Position numbers and translations under genes: made by a program | Part shown: piece by piece, positions 47,124 to 56,209 of the stretch | Layout of the letters: each line of letters starts with the position of its first letter | Numbering within the stretch: the first letter of the stretch is position 1 | The notes under the pieces: generated by a model | The model's database searches: none | Seen by the model: only the letters and a program-made list of their open reading frames with translations | Told to the model about the DNA's origin: nothing | Assembly: GCA_016794595.1 (NCBI GenBank) | Contig: JAEUJN010000015.1 | Coordinates: 20,834-84,833, forward strand | Length of the DNA: 64,000 nucleotides | Direction of reading: 5' to 3' | Origin: Kineosporiaceae bacterium | GTDB taxonomy: Bacteria; Actinomycetota; Actinomycetes; Actinomycetales; Kineosporiaceae

Positions 47124-47257
47124 TCGTCGCAACGGCCGCATCGCCCCGGGGAATGGGCCGCGCCGGCGGATCTCACCCGTTCAGCTCAACCCTCATGGTG
47201 CCGATGCAACGCGCGGGGCCGCTCATCGCGGCCGCTTCGGACTGGGGGAATGAGTTC

Positions 47258-47890
47258 ATGGCCGCACGAATCGGTGCACTGCTGGGCACGCTGACCCTGA
47301 CGGTGCTGACGACACTCACCGCGGCGGACGGCGCGGTGGCGGAGTCCGTGGGGAACACGGCCCCTACGACCGCGCCGCGCGGGGCGGACTTCGCCGCGAC
47401 CAGCACCCGCTGGCGGAACACCACCTACACCGTTCCCTGTGGCGGGTTCTCGGCCAGACCCGTCACGGCGACGGTGCGCGGCGGAGAGGGAACGGCGCCC
47501 GGGGATCGCAACTGGCCGAGCGGATACGACCTGCGGGTCTGGACGACGACAACCGGCGACCTGACCGGCGATGGCCGTCCCGAGACGGCGGTGCTCACGT
47601 TGTGTGCGCCATGGGGTGCCAACTACTCGATGCCCGACGTCCTGGTCTTCACCCGCGGGAACAAGCCCCTCGGTCGCCTGCCCGTGCTCCCACGGGCCGA
47701 GCGCACGCTGGCTCCTGAGTACGACGCCCGGGTGTTCACGTTGGCCAACCGCCAGCTGGTCACGCGCGTCGGGTTCTACGGCCTCGAGGATTGTCACGTG
47801 TGCGGGCCGAGCAAGCACGTCACCCTGGCCTGGTCCTGGGACGGACAGCATTTCGTGACCCGGACGCCGATCGCCGTCCCCAGGCGCTGA
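47258..47890 (+). CDS. Secreted protein of unknown function
   Basis: Unrecognised 210-residue protein from ATG 47258 with a GGGGGA ribosome-binding site. A Sec signal peptide (ARIGALLGTLTLTVLTTLTA, cleavage near GAVA) precedes a mature domain with four cysteines (PCGGF, TLCAPW, DCHVCG) and one calcium-loop-like GDLTGDGRPETA, reminiscent of FG-GAP/VCBS-type repeats. No domain match can be claimed. It stands alone between lacI and the defence region. Confidence 0.75.
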   Translation: MAARIGALLGTLTLTVLTTLTAADGAVAESVGNTAPTTAPRGADFAATSTRWRNTTYTVPCGGFSARPVTATVRGGEGTAPGDRNWPSGYDLRVWTTTTGDLTGDGRPETAVLTLCAPWGANYSMPDVLVFTRGNKPLGRLPVLPRAERTLAPEYDARVFTLANRQLVTRVGFYGLEDCHVCGPSKHVTLAWSWDGQHFVTRTPIAVPRR

Positions 47891-48059
47891 GGCCGAACGC
47901 CCCGACGCGAGGTTGACGAACTACTGGGCGCCCGCCGGCGGGGTCATGGCATCCGATTCACCAGCCTCCACGTGGTCGACCGAGCGGCATGTCGTTCAAC
48001 CGCGCCCGCGACCGGGTTGGCCGGAGCGAACTGCACGCCTGAGCCGGTGGCCCACCACG

Positions 48060-48090
48060 TAGCATCAAGACATCAGTGATGATGATGCTA
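48060..48090. promoter_or_regulatory. Operator of the vapBC genes
   Basis: TAGCATCA (48060-48067) and TGATGCTA (48083-48090), a perfect inverted repeat with 15 bases between, just before the antitoxin start at 48102. Type II antitoxin-toxin complexes usually bind such sites. Confidence 0.65.
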
Positions 48091-48101
48091 TGCTGTCATT
48101 C

Positions 48102-48353
48102 ATGCGGACGACGGTCACCCTCGACCCCGACACCGAGCACATCATTCGACAGCGGATGAAGGAGCGGGGCGTGTCGTTCAAGCGCGCCCTCAACGACGCC
48201 ATCCGTGAGGGAGCCGCCGGTCGTGAGCCGACCCGCTACGAGACCCCGACCTTCGAGATGGGCATCCCCGCCGTCGACGTGACCAAGGCCCTGCGACTCG
48301 CTGGGGAACTCGAGGACGACGCACTCATCGCCCAAATCCGGCGCGGCGCGTGA
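48102..48353 (+). CDS. VapB-type antitoxin
   Basis: 83-residue antitoxin starting MRTTVTLDPDTEHII, the ribbon-helix-helix form that binds DNA, with a C-terminal tail to wrap the toxin. An ATG four codons upstream (48090) is possible, but 48102 fits the family start. The stop overlaps the toxin start (GTGA). An inverted repeat just upstream is the likely autoregulatory operator. Confidence 0.87.
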   Translation: MRTTVTLDPDTEHIIRQRMKERGVSFKRALNDAIREGAAGREPTRYETPTFEMGIPAVDVTKALRLAGELEDDALIAQIRRGA

Positions 48354-48775
48354 GGATCGTCGACGCCAACGTCCTGCTCAATGCCGTCAACCGATCGGCC
48401 GCCGATCACCAGGTGGCCAAACGCTGGCTGGACGACGCCCTCAGCGGCGGTGGACCGATCGGTTTGGCGTGGGTGGTCCTCCTGGCGGTGGCACGACTGA
48501 CGACCAGACCCGGCCTGTTCACGCGGCCCCTGACCGTCACCGAGGTGACCGGGCTGCTCCGGGGCCTCCTCGACGCCCCCACCGCGATCGTCGTTCATCC
48601 CGGTGAACGCCACCTCGACCTGCTCAGCGAACTCCTCCACGGCAGCGGCACCGCCGGCAACCTCACCACCGACGCGCACCTGGCCGCACTCGCCATCGAG
48701 CACAACGCCACGATCGTGACCTTCGACGCAGACTTCGACCGCTTCAGCGGCGTGCGCTGGACCCGGCCTGAATAG
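48350..48775 (+). CDS. VapC-type PIN-domain ribonuclease toxin
   Basis: 141-residue PIN ribonuclease that would cleave RNA when freed from its antitoxin. Acidic metal ligands: Asp in RIVDANVLLNAV (residue 5), Thr/Asp in LTTDAHLAALAIEHNA near 105, and Asp in IVTFDADFDRF near 128. GTG 48350 overlaps the antitoxin stop. Confidence 0.9.
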   Translation: MRIVDANVLLNAVNRSAADHQVAKRWLDDALSGGGPIGLAWVVLLAVARLTTRPGLFTRPLTVTEVTGLLRGLLDAPTAIVVHPGERHLDLLSELLHGSGTAGNLTTDAHLAALAIEHNATIVTFDADFDRFSGVRWTRPE

Positions 48776-49077
48776 CCCGATCGAGGAGCGGCCGGGCACG
48801 ATCCATCTCGAGTTCGGCGGCGAGGTCCTGAGCGTGCCCGAGCTGGTCCCGGTCGTTTCCACCGACGCGGACCAAACGACGTGATCTTGCCCGGCCTGCT
48901 GGACCCTGCCGCGCGAGCGCGGGCCGAGGCGCTCGTCCGGGCCCGCCGCCGTGGGATGGACGCTGCAGGTCACCCAGACTGGTGTGCCAGATGCCGATCT
49001 GAGATCGTGCTATATTACTATTCGAGGCTGTGCTGGATCCCCATCAGCACATCCCTTCAGACAGGAGGTGTGGGGCG
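48776..49077. other. Intergenic region with decayed coding appearance
   Basis: About 300 bases between vapC and the DUF4143 gene. Short open stretches (for example 34 codons from 48776 ending at TGA) have coding-like composition but no start signals. An AT-rich TATATTACTATT at 49011-49022 is probably the promoter region of the DUF4143 gene, and AGGAGGT at 49063-49069 is its ribosome-binding site. Confidence 0.4.
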
Positions 49078-50325
49078 GTGACCGGCTACCTCCCGCGGCT
49101 GCTGGACGTGGAATTGGCCGAGGTGCTGGCGTCGCATCCAGCAGTGCTCGTGGTCGGTCCCCGGGCCTGCGGCAAGACCACCACAACGCATCGCCACTGT
49201 CGGTCGGTATTGCGGCTCGACGTCCCGGCCCAGGCGGGAGCCGTCCGGGCCGATCCGGATGTCGCACTCCGCCACCTCGATGAACCGGTGCTGATCGACG
49301 AGTGGCAGGTCGTCCCCGAAGTGCTGGGTGCCGTCAAGCGAGCCGTGGACGCCGACCCCCGGCCAGGGAGATTCCTCCTCACCGGCTCATCGCAAGCGGA
49401 TCTGACGGTGGCCGGGTGGCCGGCCGCCGGCCGGATCGTGCGGCTCGAGATGTACCCCATGACCGGGCGGGAGCGGCACGGCGACGCCGCCGCGCCGTCC
49501 CTGGTGGACCGGATCATCAGCCAAGCCGATGCGGCGTTCGGCTCGGTCCGATCCGGCTGGGACCTGTCGCACTACGTGGCCGAGGCCTTGTCCAGCGGCT
49601 GGCCGGAGCCGATGCGCCTGGCCAGTCAGCGGGGCCGCGACCGGTGGCTCACCGGCTATGTGGATCACCTGGTCACCCGGGAAGCGCCCTCACTGGGTGT
49701 TGCCCGTGTCCCGGCGCTGATGCGGCGCTACCTGTACGCGATCGCCGCGAACACCGCGGGCACGCCGACCCACAAGCTGTTGTACGACGCGGCCGGCATC
49801 AACCGGGACACCGCCGCCGGGTACGACGATCTGTTCGAAGCACTCATGATCACAGACCGGGTACCAGCCTGGTCCGGCAACAGGATGGACCGGGCCGTCC
49901 GGCTGCCCAAGCGCTACCTCGTGGATCCCGGGCTCGGCGCAGCAGTTCTGAGAGTGGACGAACGCCGGGTGCTGCGTGATGCCGACCTACTGGGGCGACT
50001 GCTCGACACCTATGTCGCCGCACAGCTGCGCGTCGAGTGCGCGATGAGCGTCGTGGGAGCCGACCTGTTCCACCTACGAGACGCCAACGGCCGCCGCGAG
50101 ATCGACCTGCTGATCGAGACCCGTGACGGCAGGGTGATCGCCGTCGAGGTCAAGGCGACCGCATCGCCTTCACGATCAGATGCCCGGCACCTCGAGTGGG
50201 CTGCGCAACGCTGGGGGGAAGCCTTCGCTCTGGGCCTGGTCGTGCACACCGGTCCGGCGATCATTCGCTTCGCGGACCGGATCCTGGCCATTCCGATCGC
50301 TGCGCTGTGGAGTGGGAGTTCGTGA
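49078..50325 (+). CDS. AAA ATPase with DUF4143 domain
   Basis: 415-residue P-loop ATPase from GTG 49078. AAA_14-type N-terminus has Walker A VVGPRACGKTTTT near residue 20-30 and Walker B LIDEWQ near 77, then sensor FLLTGSSQAD. The C-terminal DUF4143 domain (about 190-380) contains the nuclease-like EIDLLIETRDGRVIAVEVK. The family is widespread, often beside toxin-antitoxin genes and in mobile regions; its biological role is not established. It stands beside vapBC at the edge of the defence island. Confidence 0.88.
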   Translation: MTGYLPRLLDVELAEVLASHPAVLVVGPRACGKTTTTHRHCRSVLRLDVPAQAGAVRADPDVALRHLDEPVLIDEWQVVPEVLGAVKRAVDADPRPGRFLLTGSSQADLTVAGWPAAGRIVRLEMYPMTGRERHGDAAAPSLVDRIISQADAAFGSVRSGWDLSHYVAEALSSGWPEPMRLASQRGRDRWLTGYVDHLVTREAPSLGVARVPALMRRYLYAIAANTAGTPTHKLLYDAAGINRDTAAGYDDLFEALMITDRVPAWSGNRMDRAVRLPKRYLVDPGLGAAVLRVDERRVLRDADLLGRLLDTYVAAQLRVECAMSVVGADLFHLRDANGRREIDLLIETRDGRVIAVEVKATASPSRSDARHLEWAAQRWGEAFALGLVVHTGPAIIRFADRILAIPIAALWSGSS

Positions 50326-50529
50326 CGTCGTGTTGTCGCATAATCACGCCTGTTCTGCCGATGTGACCCCAGCGGCCGATCGAGCCCCGGCATGCCGTGA
50401 TCAGCCGACATCACGTCCGGCTACGAACCACCGCCGCCCTCACCATGGCCCGGATCATGTCCAAGCCCTCCGTCCGGCCACGACGCCGAGGTGTCCTACG
50501 CCCCGTCGGATGAGTGCGTCAGCCGCGGG

Positions 50530-52320
50530 TCACAGCTGGTCGAAGTAGCTGCGGATCGTCTGAGCCATCAGCCGGCGCCGCTGGTCCAGGAACTCGGGGT
50601 AGGAGGCCGCCGTGACCTCGGCCAAACCGGATGGGATGGCGTTCTCGGCCAGGTTGCGGTCGAGGTCGGCGCTGTCGGTGATCTCGCCGAGGGTGAGCCG
50701 GCCGGTCTCGATCTGCGCAACGACCTCGGCCAGGTACGCGGCGGGTGGCTTGTTCGAGATGCTGATGTTGATCGAGGTCTCGGTGAGCGCGAAGTTCGCG
50801 ACCTGGTTGTAGTCGCCGCGGTCTGGGAACCCGTTCGCCTTCAGGTAGTCCTTCGGCACGACGTGGTGGATGTCGCCCGACTGCTGGTGCATCGCCGCCA
50901 CGGTGATCGACTTGGACAGGAACCCTCGGACGCCGGTGGCGACCTGGGCTGCCAGGAAGGTCTGGAAGTAGGGGCTGATCGAGCTCGTCGTCTCCAGAGC
51001 CGCGGGCAGCGCCACGTCCCAGAACCCGTCGCCCAGTTCGGACTCCTCGATCTGCTTCAGGTACGCGGCCGCCCCCAGGGAGCCGATCCGGCGGATGTCC
51101 TGCTCCCACGTCGACTCGAAACTGCCCGAGTGGCGACCGGTCAGCATGGACATCACGAACCAGCGCCGGACGATGCGCTTGCGCTCCCCCTCGGCGAGGG
51201 AGTCGTCGGCGCGGAGCCGCAGGTAGAGGGCGTAGGCGAAGTTCAGCGCGTTCTTCGAACCGATCATGCCGCAGGAGATGAACCCAGCCGACTTGATGAT
51301 CATCAAGAAGTTCTCGACGTGGTACTTCCGAACGATCTCGAGCAGCGCAGCCTCGAGACGGTCGTAGGCCACCGGAATCCGCGCCTCGTCAACCTTGCGG
51401 GTCTCGGGGTCACGGCCGGACAGCTCGCTGACGATCGATGAGGCCTTGCCGCGGCTGAAGCCCAGGAGCCCGGCGACGCGGATGATGTCGCCGTAGGCAG
51501 GGTCGTAGAGGTCCTCGGAGTCGTCCTTGAGCCAGGCAATGGCTTGGAGATAGCCGCTCTTGGCGAACTCTGCGTCGTTCTCGGCGATGTCGGCGTAGGC
51601 GTGCGGGGCGACGGCGAGATGGCAGAAGTAGTCGATGAGCTTGCGGATGTTGCGGCCCCGGTCGCCGTAGGTGGCAATCTTCGACATCGCGAAGTCGGCG
51701 CTCGACAGGGGTACGCCCTTGGAGTTGATCCGGATGAAGATCTCCGAGACGGTCTCGACGTCCAGGTCGTCGTTGAGCGCGATGATCCCGATCTGGGCGT
51801 TCTTGATCTGCTCCAGCCGGGCGATGTTCGCCTCGACCAGTCCACGGTCGACGTCCGGGTTCGCCGCGAAGTAGTCGCTGTAGAAGCCGTACGTGGACGC
51901 GGCGTTGAACAACTCGCTGATGTCGGAGATCCACGCGGCGTTCTTGTCGATCACCGGGGTCAGCGTCGCGAACTCCTCGGTGACCGGGTTGAACGCGATC
52001 CTGATCCGGATCGGCTTGTACCGCTTGTTGATCACCTTCAGCCCGGCCACGGCCGCCCGCAACGCGGTGATGCGCTGCTGCCCGTCGATGAGGATCTGCT
52101 GGTGCGCGGCGACCTGCCCGCCCTTGAGATGCGCCCCGACCGACTGCCAGGTGATCAAATACCCCACCGGGTAGCCCTTGTACAGCGAGTCCATGAGGTC
52201 GCGGACCTTGACGCTGTCCCACACGAACGGCCGCTGCAGCTCGGGGATCGCGATGTGGTCGCGCCGAACATCCTCCAGCAGCTGGGTCACCGCGGACTGG
52301 GTCACTCGGTACTTCGCCAT
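50530..52320 (-). CDS. DUF262-HNH protein (GmrSD / BrxU-like modification-dependent nuclease)
   Basis: 596-residue protein. The N-terminal DUF262 (ParB-like NTPase, GmrS-type) has IPELQRPFVWD near 25-35 and the signature IDGQQRITALRA at 78-89. A helical middle follows, then a C-terminal HNH-type motif GDIHHVVPKDYL near 480 followed by YNQVANFALTET. Fusions of this type are type IV restriction enzymes that cut DNA with modified cytosine; BrxU, next to a BREX type 1 locus in Escherichia fergusonii, is one. Same strand as the BREX-2 genes and 256 bases downstream of brxHI. The function is inferred from family and place. Confidence 0.85.
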   Translation of the reverse strand: MAKYRVTQSAVTQLLEDVRRDHIAIPELQRPFVWDSVKVRDLMDSLYKGYPVGYLITWQSVGAHLKGGQVAAHQQILIDGQQRITALRAAVAGLKVINKRYKPIRIRIAFNPVTEEFATLTPVIDKNAAWISDISELFNAASTYGFYSDYFAANPDVDRGLVEANIARLEQIKNAQIGIIALNDDLDVETVSEIFIRINSKGVPLSSADFAMSKIATYGDRGRNIRKLIDYFCHLAVAPHAYADIAENDAEFAKSGYLQAIAWLKDDSEDLYDPAYGDIIRVAGLLGFSRGKASSIVSELSGRDPETRKVDEARIPVAYDRLEAALLEIVRKYHVENFLMIIKSAGFISCGMIGSKNALNFAYALYLRLRADDSLAEGERKRIVRRWFVMSMLTGRHSGSFESTWEQDIRRIGSLGAAAYLKQIEESELGDGFWDVALPAALETTSSISPYFQTFLAAQVATGVRGFLSKSITVAAMHQQSGDIHHVVPKDYLKANGFPDRGDYNQVANFALTETSINISISNKPPAAYLAEVVAQIETGRLTLGEITDSADLDRNLAENAIPSGLAEVTAASYPEFLDQRRRLMAQTIRSYFDQL

Positions 52321-52332
52321 GACACCCCTCTG

Positions 52333-52502
52333 TCAGTGTTGCCCCGCCGGCAGTGCGCCGAACGGCCCGCGCGGCGCGATGTAGTGGTAGTTCCCGGGGC
52401 CCGCGGTGGCATCCAGCGTGGCGATCACCTGCCGAGGTGCTTCGGTGACCGCCCACGGGCACGCAACTCTCGGACCTGGACCAGCAACTCGGCACGGTTC
52501 AC
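52333..52502 (-). pseudogene. Remnant of an HTH-type hypothetical gene
   Basis: On the minus strand, GTG 52502 opens an N-terminal piece resembling a small actinobacterial HTH protein (NRAELLVQVRELRARGRSPK). It ends at TGA 52425 after 26 codons. In another frame a C-terminal-like piece follows (VIATLDATAGPGNYHYIA), ending at TGA 52333. The expected middle of about 200 residues is missing, as if by internal deletion plus frameshift. It fills most of the brxHI to DUF262 gap. Confidence 0.5.
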
Positions 52503-52576
52503 AGGACCATCCTGTCGCACCCGCAGGGCTGCCGATGGCCTCGTGGGCCACCCAGCACGTCGACCATCGATCGACG

Positions 52577-54742
52577 TCATAGACCGGCGAACCGGGTGGG
52601 TTCGTTCACCACACCCTCGGCCTCGGTGAGCGCGGCCAGTCGCTGCGCGAGGGTGGCCTCGGCCAACCGTTGCGGCAGTGCCTCGTTGAACTTCAAGCCG
52701 TTCAGGGCACGCTCGTCCACGGCGGGTAGGCACAATCTCGACGACGCATCCGCGGTGGCCACTGCCCACAGCTCGCGGGTCAGGTCAGCTCTGAGCCTTA
52801 GGCCCAAGTCGTCGACGCGCTGGGCCTCGTCGACCACGTCCGACAGGGTCGCGGCCAGGGTGAGATTAGTTCGGTAGCCAGCCCAGGTCCACCAGCGGAC
52901 ATCGCCGTCTCGGCGCTCGATGACCGTGCCACCCGGGTGAGCGGCATGGACCAGTTCGTCACGGACCTCGGCAAGCCCACGCAGCGCCCGGTCGGTCAGC
53001 TGCACCGGCGGGTCCTCGCCGAGCAGGACGTCGCGGGCAGCGCGGACCATCTCGAAGTGGTCGCCGTTTCCTGGGGGCGTGACCCACTTGGCCTTGCCGC
53101 CGCGGTCGGCGGGTTCGACTTGGCAGCGGCGGCGTTTCCAGTCCACCCAGGTCACTCGCCAGCTGCGACCGGCGAGGAGCAGCAGTCGGGGTCCCTCGAC
53201 TCGTTCGGTCAGCAGCATCGGGTCGCACCGGCCGATCTCCTGTCGCCCCGCCAGGACGGCGAACTGGGGTGGCGCGGTGAAGACCGCCGTCATCCCGGAG
53301 AAGTGACGGTGACCGAACTTCGCCTCGGCACTGGGCCCGATGAACAGCACCTCGCCGTCCACATCGAGGAAGCCCCGCTCGACCAGGTACGCCAGGATCG
53401 GGCTCCCGCTCGCGTCGAACGGCGCCAGGCCGTTCCACTGCTGCGCCCACTCGCCCCGCAGTACCCCATGCTCCTGCAAGCAGTAGGCCAGGATCTGCTG
53501 GGCCACGATGTGCCGCGGCTCGGGCGGGGCCACGACTGGTTCGACATATCCCCGGCCCCAGAGCGTGAGCAGGCCAGCCGCCCGGAGCAGCGAGTTCGAC
53601 GACAGGGCCAGGAACAGCATGTTCCGGGTACTCCCGGATCGACGTCCGGTGCGGCCGAGCCGTTGCAGGAACGAGGCCACGGTCGGCGGGGAGTCCAGCT
53701 GGATCACCCGGTCCAGGTCGCCGACGTCGATGCCGAGCTCGAGCGTCGACGTGGCCACGATGACGCAGTCGCGGGCCTCTCCGAAGGCGTATTCCGCTGA
53801 TCGGCGTTCCTCCACCGACAGCGACGCATGCGACAGGAACGTGGTCACGCCTCGCTCGCGCAGGGCCGCGCCCAGTTCCTCGACGAGGCGGCGGGAGTCG
53901 CAGAACACCAGACGTTTCTCGCCGCGGTGCAGTGCGGCAATGACCGTGGCCGCGTTGGCGACGGACCCGACGTGGTCGAGTTCGACGTCCGCCTCCGCAG
54001 CCACGGAGGCAGGCCGACCCGGCGACGCTGCCCCGGCCGCCTGCCGAATCCCCTGCCTGGCAGCGGGTTCGAGGTGCGGAGCGACGACCGTGCTCGGGCG
54101 CCGTCCACGGCCGCTGCCCTGCAGCCACTCCAGCAGGACATCCGGGTTGCCCACCGTGGCGGACAGACCGATCCGCTGGATCGGATGCTGGCTGATCTGC
54201 GCGAGCCGTTCGAGGACGGCGAGCAGGTGCCAGCCCCGGTCGTCCCCGGCGAAGGCGTGGATCTCGTCGACGACCACGGCACGCACTGTGGCGAAAACCC
54301 TTCGGTGGTCGACGTTCTCACTGACCAGCATCGCCTCCAGCGACTCCGGCGTGGTCAGCAGGATGTCGGGCAGATCCGCCAGGATCCGGCGACGGCCGGC
54401 CGAGGTGACGTCCCCGTGCCACAGCGCCGCGCGGCGTCCGACCCAGGCGGTGTACTGCTCGAGCCGAGGCAGCAGGTTGTTGAGCAGCGCCTTCAGCGGA
54501 CACACATAGAGCACGCTCACCCCGCGCCATTGCTGCTCGGCCATGGCCGTCAACAGCGGGAACACCGCAGCCTCGGTCTTGCCGCCGGCGGTGGGGGCGA
54601 GCAGCAACGCGTCCTCGCCCTCGACGACGGGCGCGACGGCGGCGTCCTGCAGCGGGCGCAGCGCCGGCCAGCCCAGGGTGTTGACGACGTGGTGCAGGAC
54701 GACGCCGTCCAGCCGGTCCGCCCCGGCCCCAGGCTCGGTCAT
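52577..54742 (-). CDS. brxHI: BREX type 2 helicase BrxHI (Lhr-like DEAD/DEAH box)
   Basis: 721-residue superfamily 2 helicase. Walker A LLAPTAGGKTEA (50-56), DEIH box at 159-162, motif III IGLSATVGNPD near 195, and the helicase C domain with VATSTLELGIDVGD and LQRLGRTGRR around 330-385. A long C-terminal region as in Lhr-type proteins follows. In type 2 BREX loci an Lhr-like helicase, BrxHI, is the last standard gene. It lies 24 bases after brxD on the same strand. Confidence 0.9.
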   Translation of the reverse strand: MTEPGAGADRLDGVVLHHVVNTLGWPALRPLQDAAVAPVVEGEDALLLAPTAGGKTEAAVFPLLTAMAEQQWRGVSVLYVCPLKALLNNLLPRLEQYTAWVGRRAALWHGDVTSAGRRRILADLPDILLTTPESLEAMLVSENVDHRRVFATVRAVVVDEIHAFAGDDRGWHLLAVLERLAQISQHPIQRIGLSATVGNPDVLLEWLQGSGRGRRPSTVVAPHLEPAARQGIRQAAGAASPGRPASVAAEADVELDHVGSVANAATVIAALHRGEKRLVFCDSRRLVEELGAALRERGVTTFLSHASLSVEERRSAEYAFGEARDCVIVATSTLELGIDVGDLDRVIQLDSPPTVASFLQRLGRTGRRSGSTRNMLFLALSSNSLLRAAGLLTLWGRGYVEPVVAPPEPRHIVAQQILAYCLQEHGVLRGEWAQQWNGLAPFDASGSPILAYLVERGFLDVDGEVLFIGPSAEAKFGHRHFSGMTAVFTAPPQFAVLAGRQEIGRCDPMLLTERVEGPRLLLLAGRSWRVTWVDWKRRRCQVEPADRGGKAKWVTPPGNGDHFEMVRAARDVLLGEDPPVQLTDRALRGLAEVRDELVHAAHPGGTVIERRDGDVRWWTWAGYRTNLTLAATLSDVVDEAQRVDDLGLRLRADLTRELWAVATADASSRLCLPAVDERALNGLKFNEALPQRLAEATLAQRLAALTEAEGVVNEPTRFAGL

Positions 54743-54766
54743 CGCGCGTCCGTCATGGCAGGTCCG

Positions 54767-56086
54767 TCATGGCAGGTCGAGGGGGATGTCGCCGGCGCTC
54801 GACGTCCCTGAACTCGTTGCGGCGGCGCTGCGTTCGGTGTCGTTCAGCTCCGAGGCGGTCACCGTGAGCCGGTACCTCTGCCGTGGCTCGTAGTCCTCGA
54901 ACTGATCCACACGGTCGAGGACGTCTGCGACGAGCTTCTTCAGGAAGACTCGCGGGGCGATCCCCACCCGCCCGCCGAGCGAGCCGGCGACCGCTGTCGC
55001 CAACTCCCCCACGTACTGGTCATCCACCCTCTCGACGACTCGTGATGCGTGCTCCGATCCCCCGGCATACAGATCGCGCACTGTCACACCGAGCGCGACC
55101 AAAGCGGCGTGATCGAATCCGGGCAGGCGGATCTGCACGGCTCGGGGGTTGTCGAAGCGGGTGTCGGTGTCGAAGTCGGTGGCCAGTCGCTGAGCGAGTG
55201 GGGCCAGTCGCTGCACCCCGGACGGCCCGTCGAAGAACGCCGGAGTTCCGGTGATCAGCAGGTACAAACCGGGGAAGCGTCCGCCGTCCACCTCGTCGAT
55301 GAGTTGGCGCAGCGCGTTCAGGGCCTTGTCCCGGACGTCGCCGCGCACCCGCTGCAGCGTCTCCACCTCGTCCAGCACCAGCACGAGCCCCGGATGCCCG
55401 GCATCGCGCAGCACCGTGAGCAGCCCCTGCAGGAAACCCATTGCCCCGAAGTGGTCCAACTCGCCGCGTACCCCGGCCACCCGCTTGGCGGACGCCGCAA
55501 CGTGCGGCTGGCCACCTAGCCACGCCGACAGCGCCGCGGCGGTGGCCTCGTCGCCCGTCTCGGCGGCCTGGTGATAGGCGCGCAGCCCTTGCGAGAACGC
55601 CGGAGTGCTGGCGCTGACTCCGCGGAGCCTGGCCTCCAGCAGAGCTGTCACCTCGGGAGCGCCGTCGGCCGAGTCGGCGTCGGAGCCCAGCGTGAATAGC
55701 CAGGAATCCAACAGGGCCCGAAAGGCGCTGGGCGGCATGGCCGTCGTCCGAAGTGACTCGGTGATCCGCCGGTAGACCGTCTCCAACCGGTGCAGCGGCG
55801 TCTGGGTCTCCGAGATCTGTACCTCCGCGGCGGCGAACCCTCGCCGCAGGGCCTGTTCGGCGATGTATCGGGTGGTGAACGTCTTGCCCGACCCGTACTC
55901 CCCGCGCACCGCCTTGAACGCGGCGCCGCCACTGGCCACGGTGTCCAGCTCGGCGTCCACGGCTGCCGTGAACCGCTCGACGCCGACTGCGAAGAGGTCC
56001 AGGCCGTTGGCCGGTACCGTGCCGCGGCGCAACGCGTCGATGACCTCGCGCCGCCGTCGCGGTGAGGCTGTCGGCGTCGAGCTCAC
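54767..56086 (-). CDS. brxD: BREX type 2 ATP-binding protein BrxD
   Basis: 439-residue P-loop ATPase of the BREX BrxC/BrxD-type (DUF2791) family. Walker A RGEYGSGKTFTTRY at 61-74, Walker B LVLVLDEVETLQ near 240, arginine-rich sensor region QIRLPGFDHAALV near 340. Typical of type 2 loci, where it precedes brxHI. Its own upstream region has three TTCGACA repeats, so it may have its own promoter after the inserted regulatory cassette. Confidence 0.92.
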   Translation of the reverse strand: MSSTPTASPRRRREVIDALRRGTVPANGLDLFAVGVERFTAAVDAELDTVASGGAAFKAVRGEYGSGKTFTTRYIAEQALRRGFAAAEVQISETQTPLHRLETVYRRITESLRTTAMPPSAFRALLDSWLFTLGSDADSADGAPEVTALLEARLRGVSASTPAFSQGLRAYHQAAETGDEATAAALSAWLGGQPHVAASAKRVAGVRGELDHFGAMGFLQGLLTVLRDAGHPGLVLVLDEVETLQRVRGDVRDKALNALRQLIDEVDGGRFPGLYLLITGTPAFFDGPSGVQRLAPLAQRLATDFDTDTRFDNPRAVQIRLPGFDHAALVALGVTVRDLYAGGSEHASRVVERVDDQYVGELATAVAGSLGGRVGIAPRVFLKKLVADVLDRVDQFEDYEPRQRYRLTVTASELNDTERSAAATSSGTSSAGDIPLDLP

Positions 56087-56128
56087 GCGTGTGTTCCGGG
56101 CAGGAGTCTGGGTGGTGTTGGCAGCTGA

Positions 56129-56183
56129 CTTCTACAACGAATTTGTCGAAGAGGCCGGTTGTTGTCGAAGTGAAATGTCGAAG
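56129..56183 (-). repeat. Three TGTCGAAG repeats upstream of brxD
   Basis: TGTCGAAG occurs at 56144-56151, 56163-56170 and 56176-56183, spaced 19 and 13 bases. The first is the right arm of an imperfect palindrome CTTCTACAA-N5-TTGTCGAAG (56129-56151). They lie in the 123-base gap between the PIN gene stop and the brxD start and are probably regulator-binding sites. Confidence 0.6.
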
Positions 56184-56209
56184 AGACGGACGTACCCATG
56201 GCGGCGAGC

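Noticed and set aside
48881..49081. 66-codon frame before the DUF4143 gene
   Set aside because: No ribosome-binding site, no recognisable motif, and it runs over the probable promoter and ribosome-binding site of the DUF4143 gene.
36904..56183. Shared TTCGACA words in the arsM/arsR operator and upstream of brxD
   Set aside because: The arrangement differs (inverted pairs versus direct repeats) and the seven-base word is likely by chance; no reason to think one regulator serves both.
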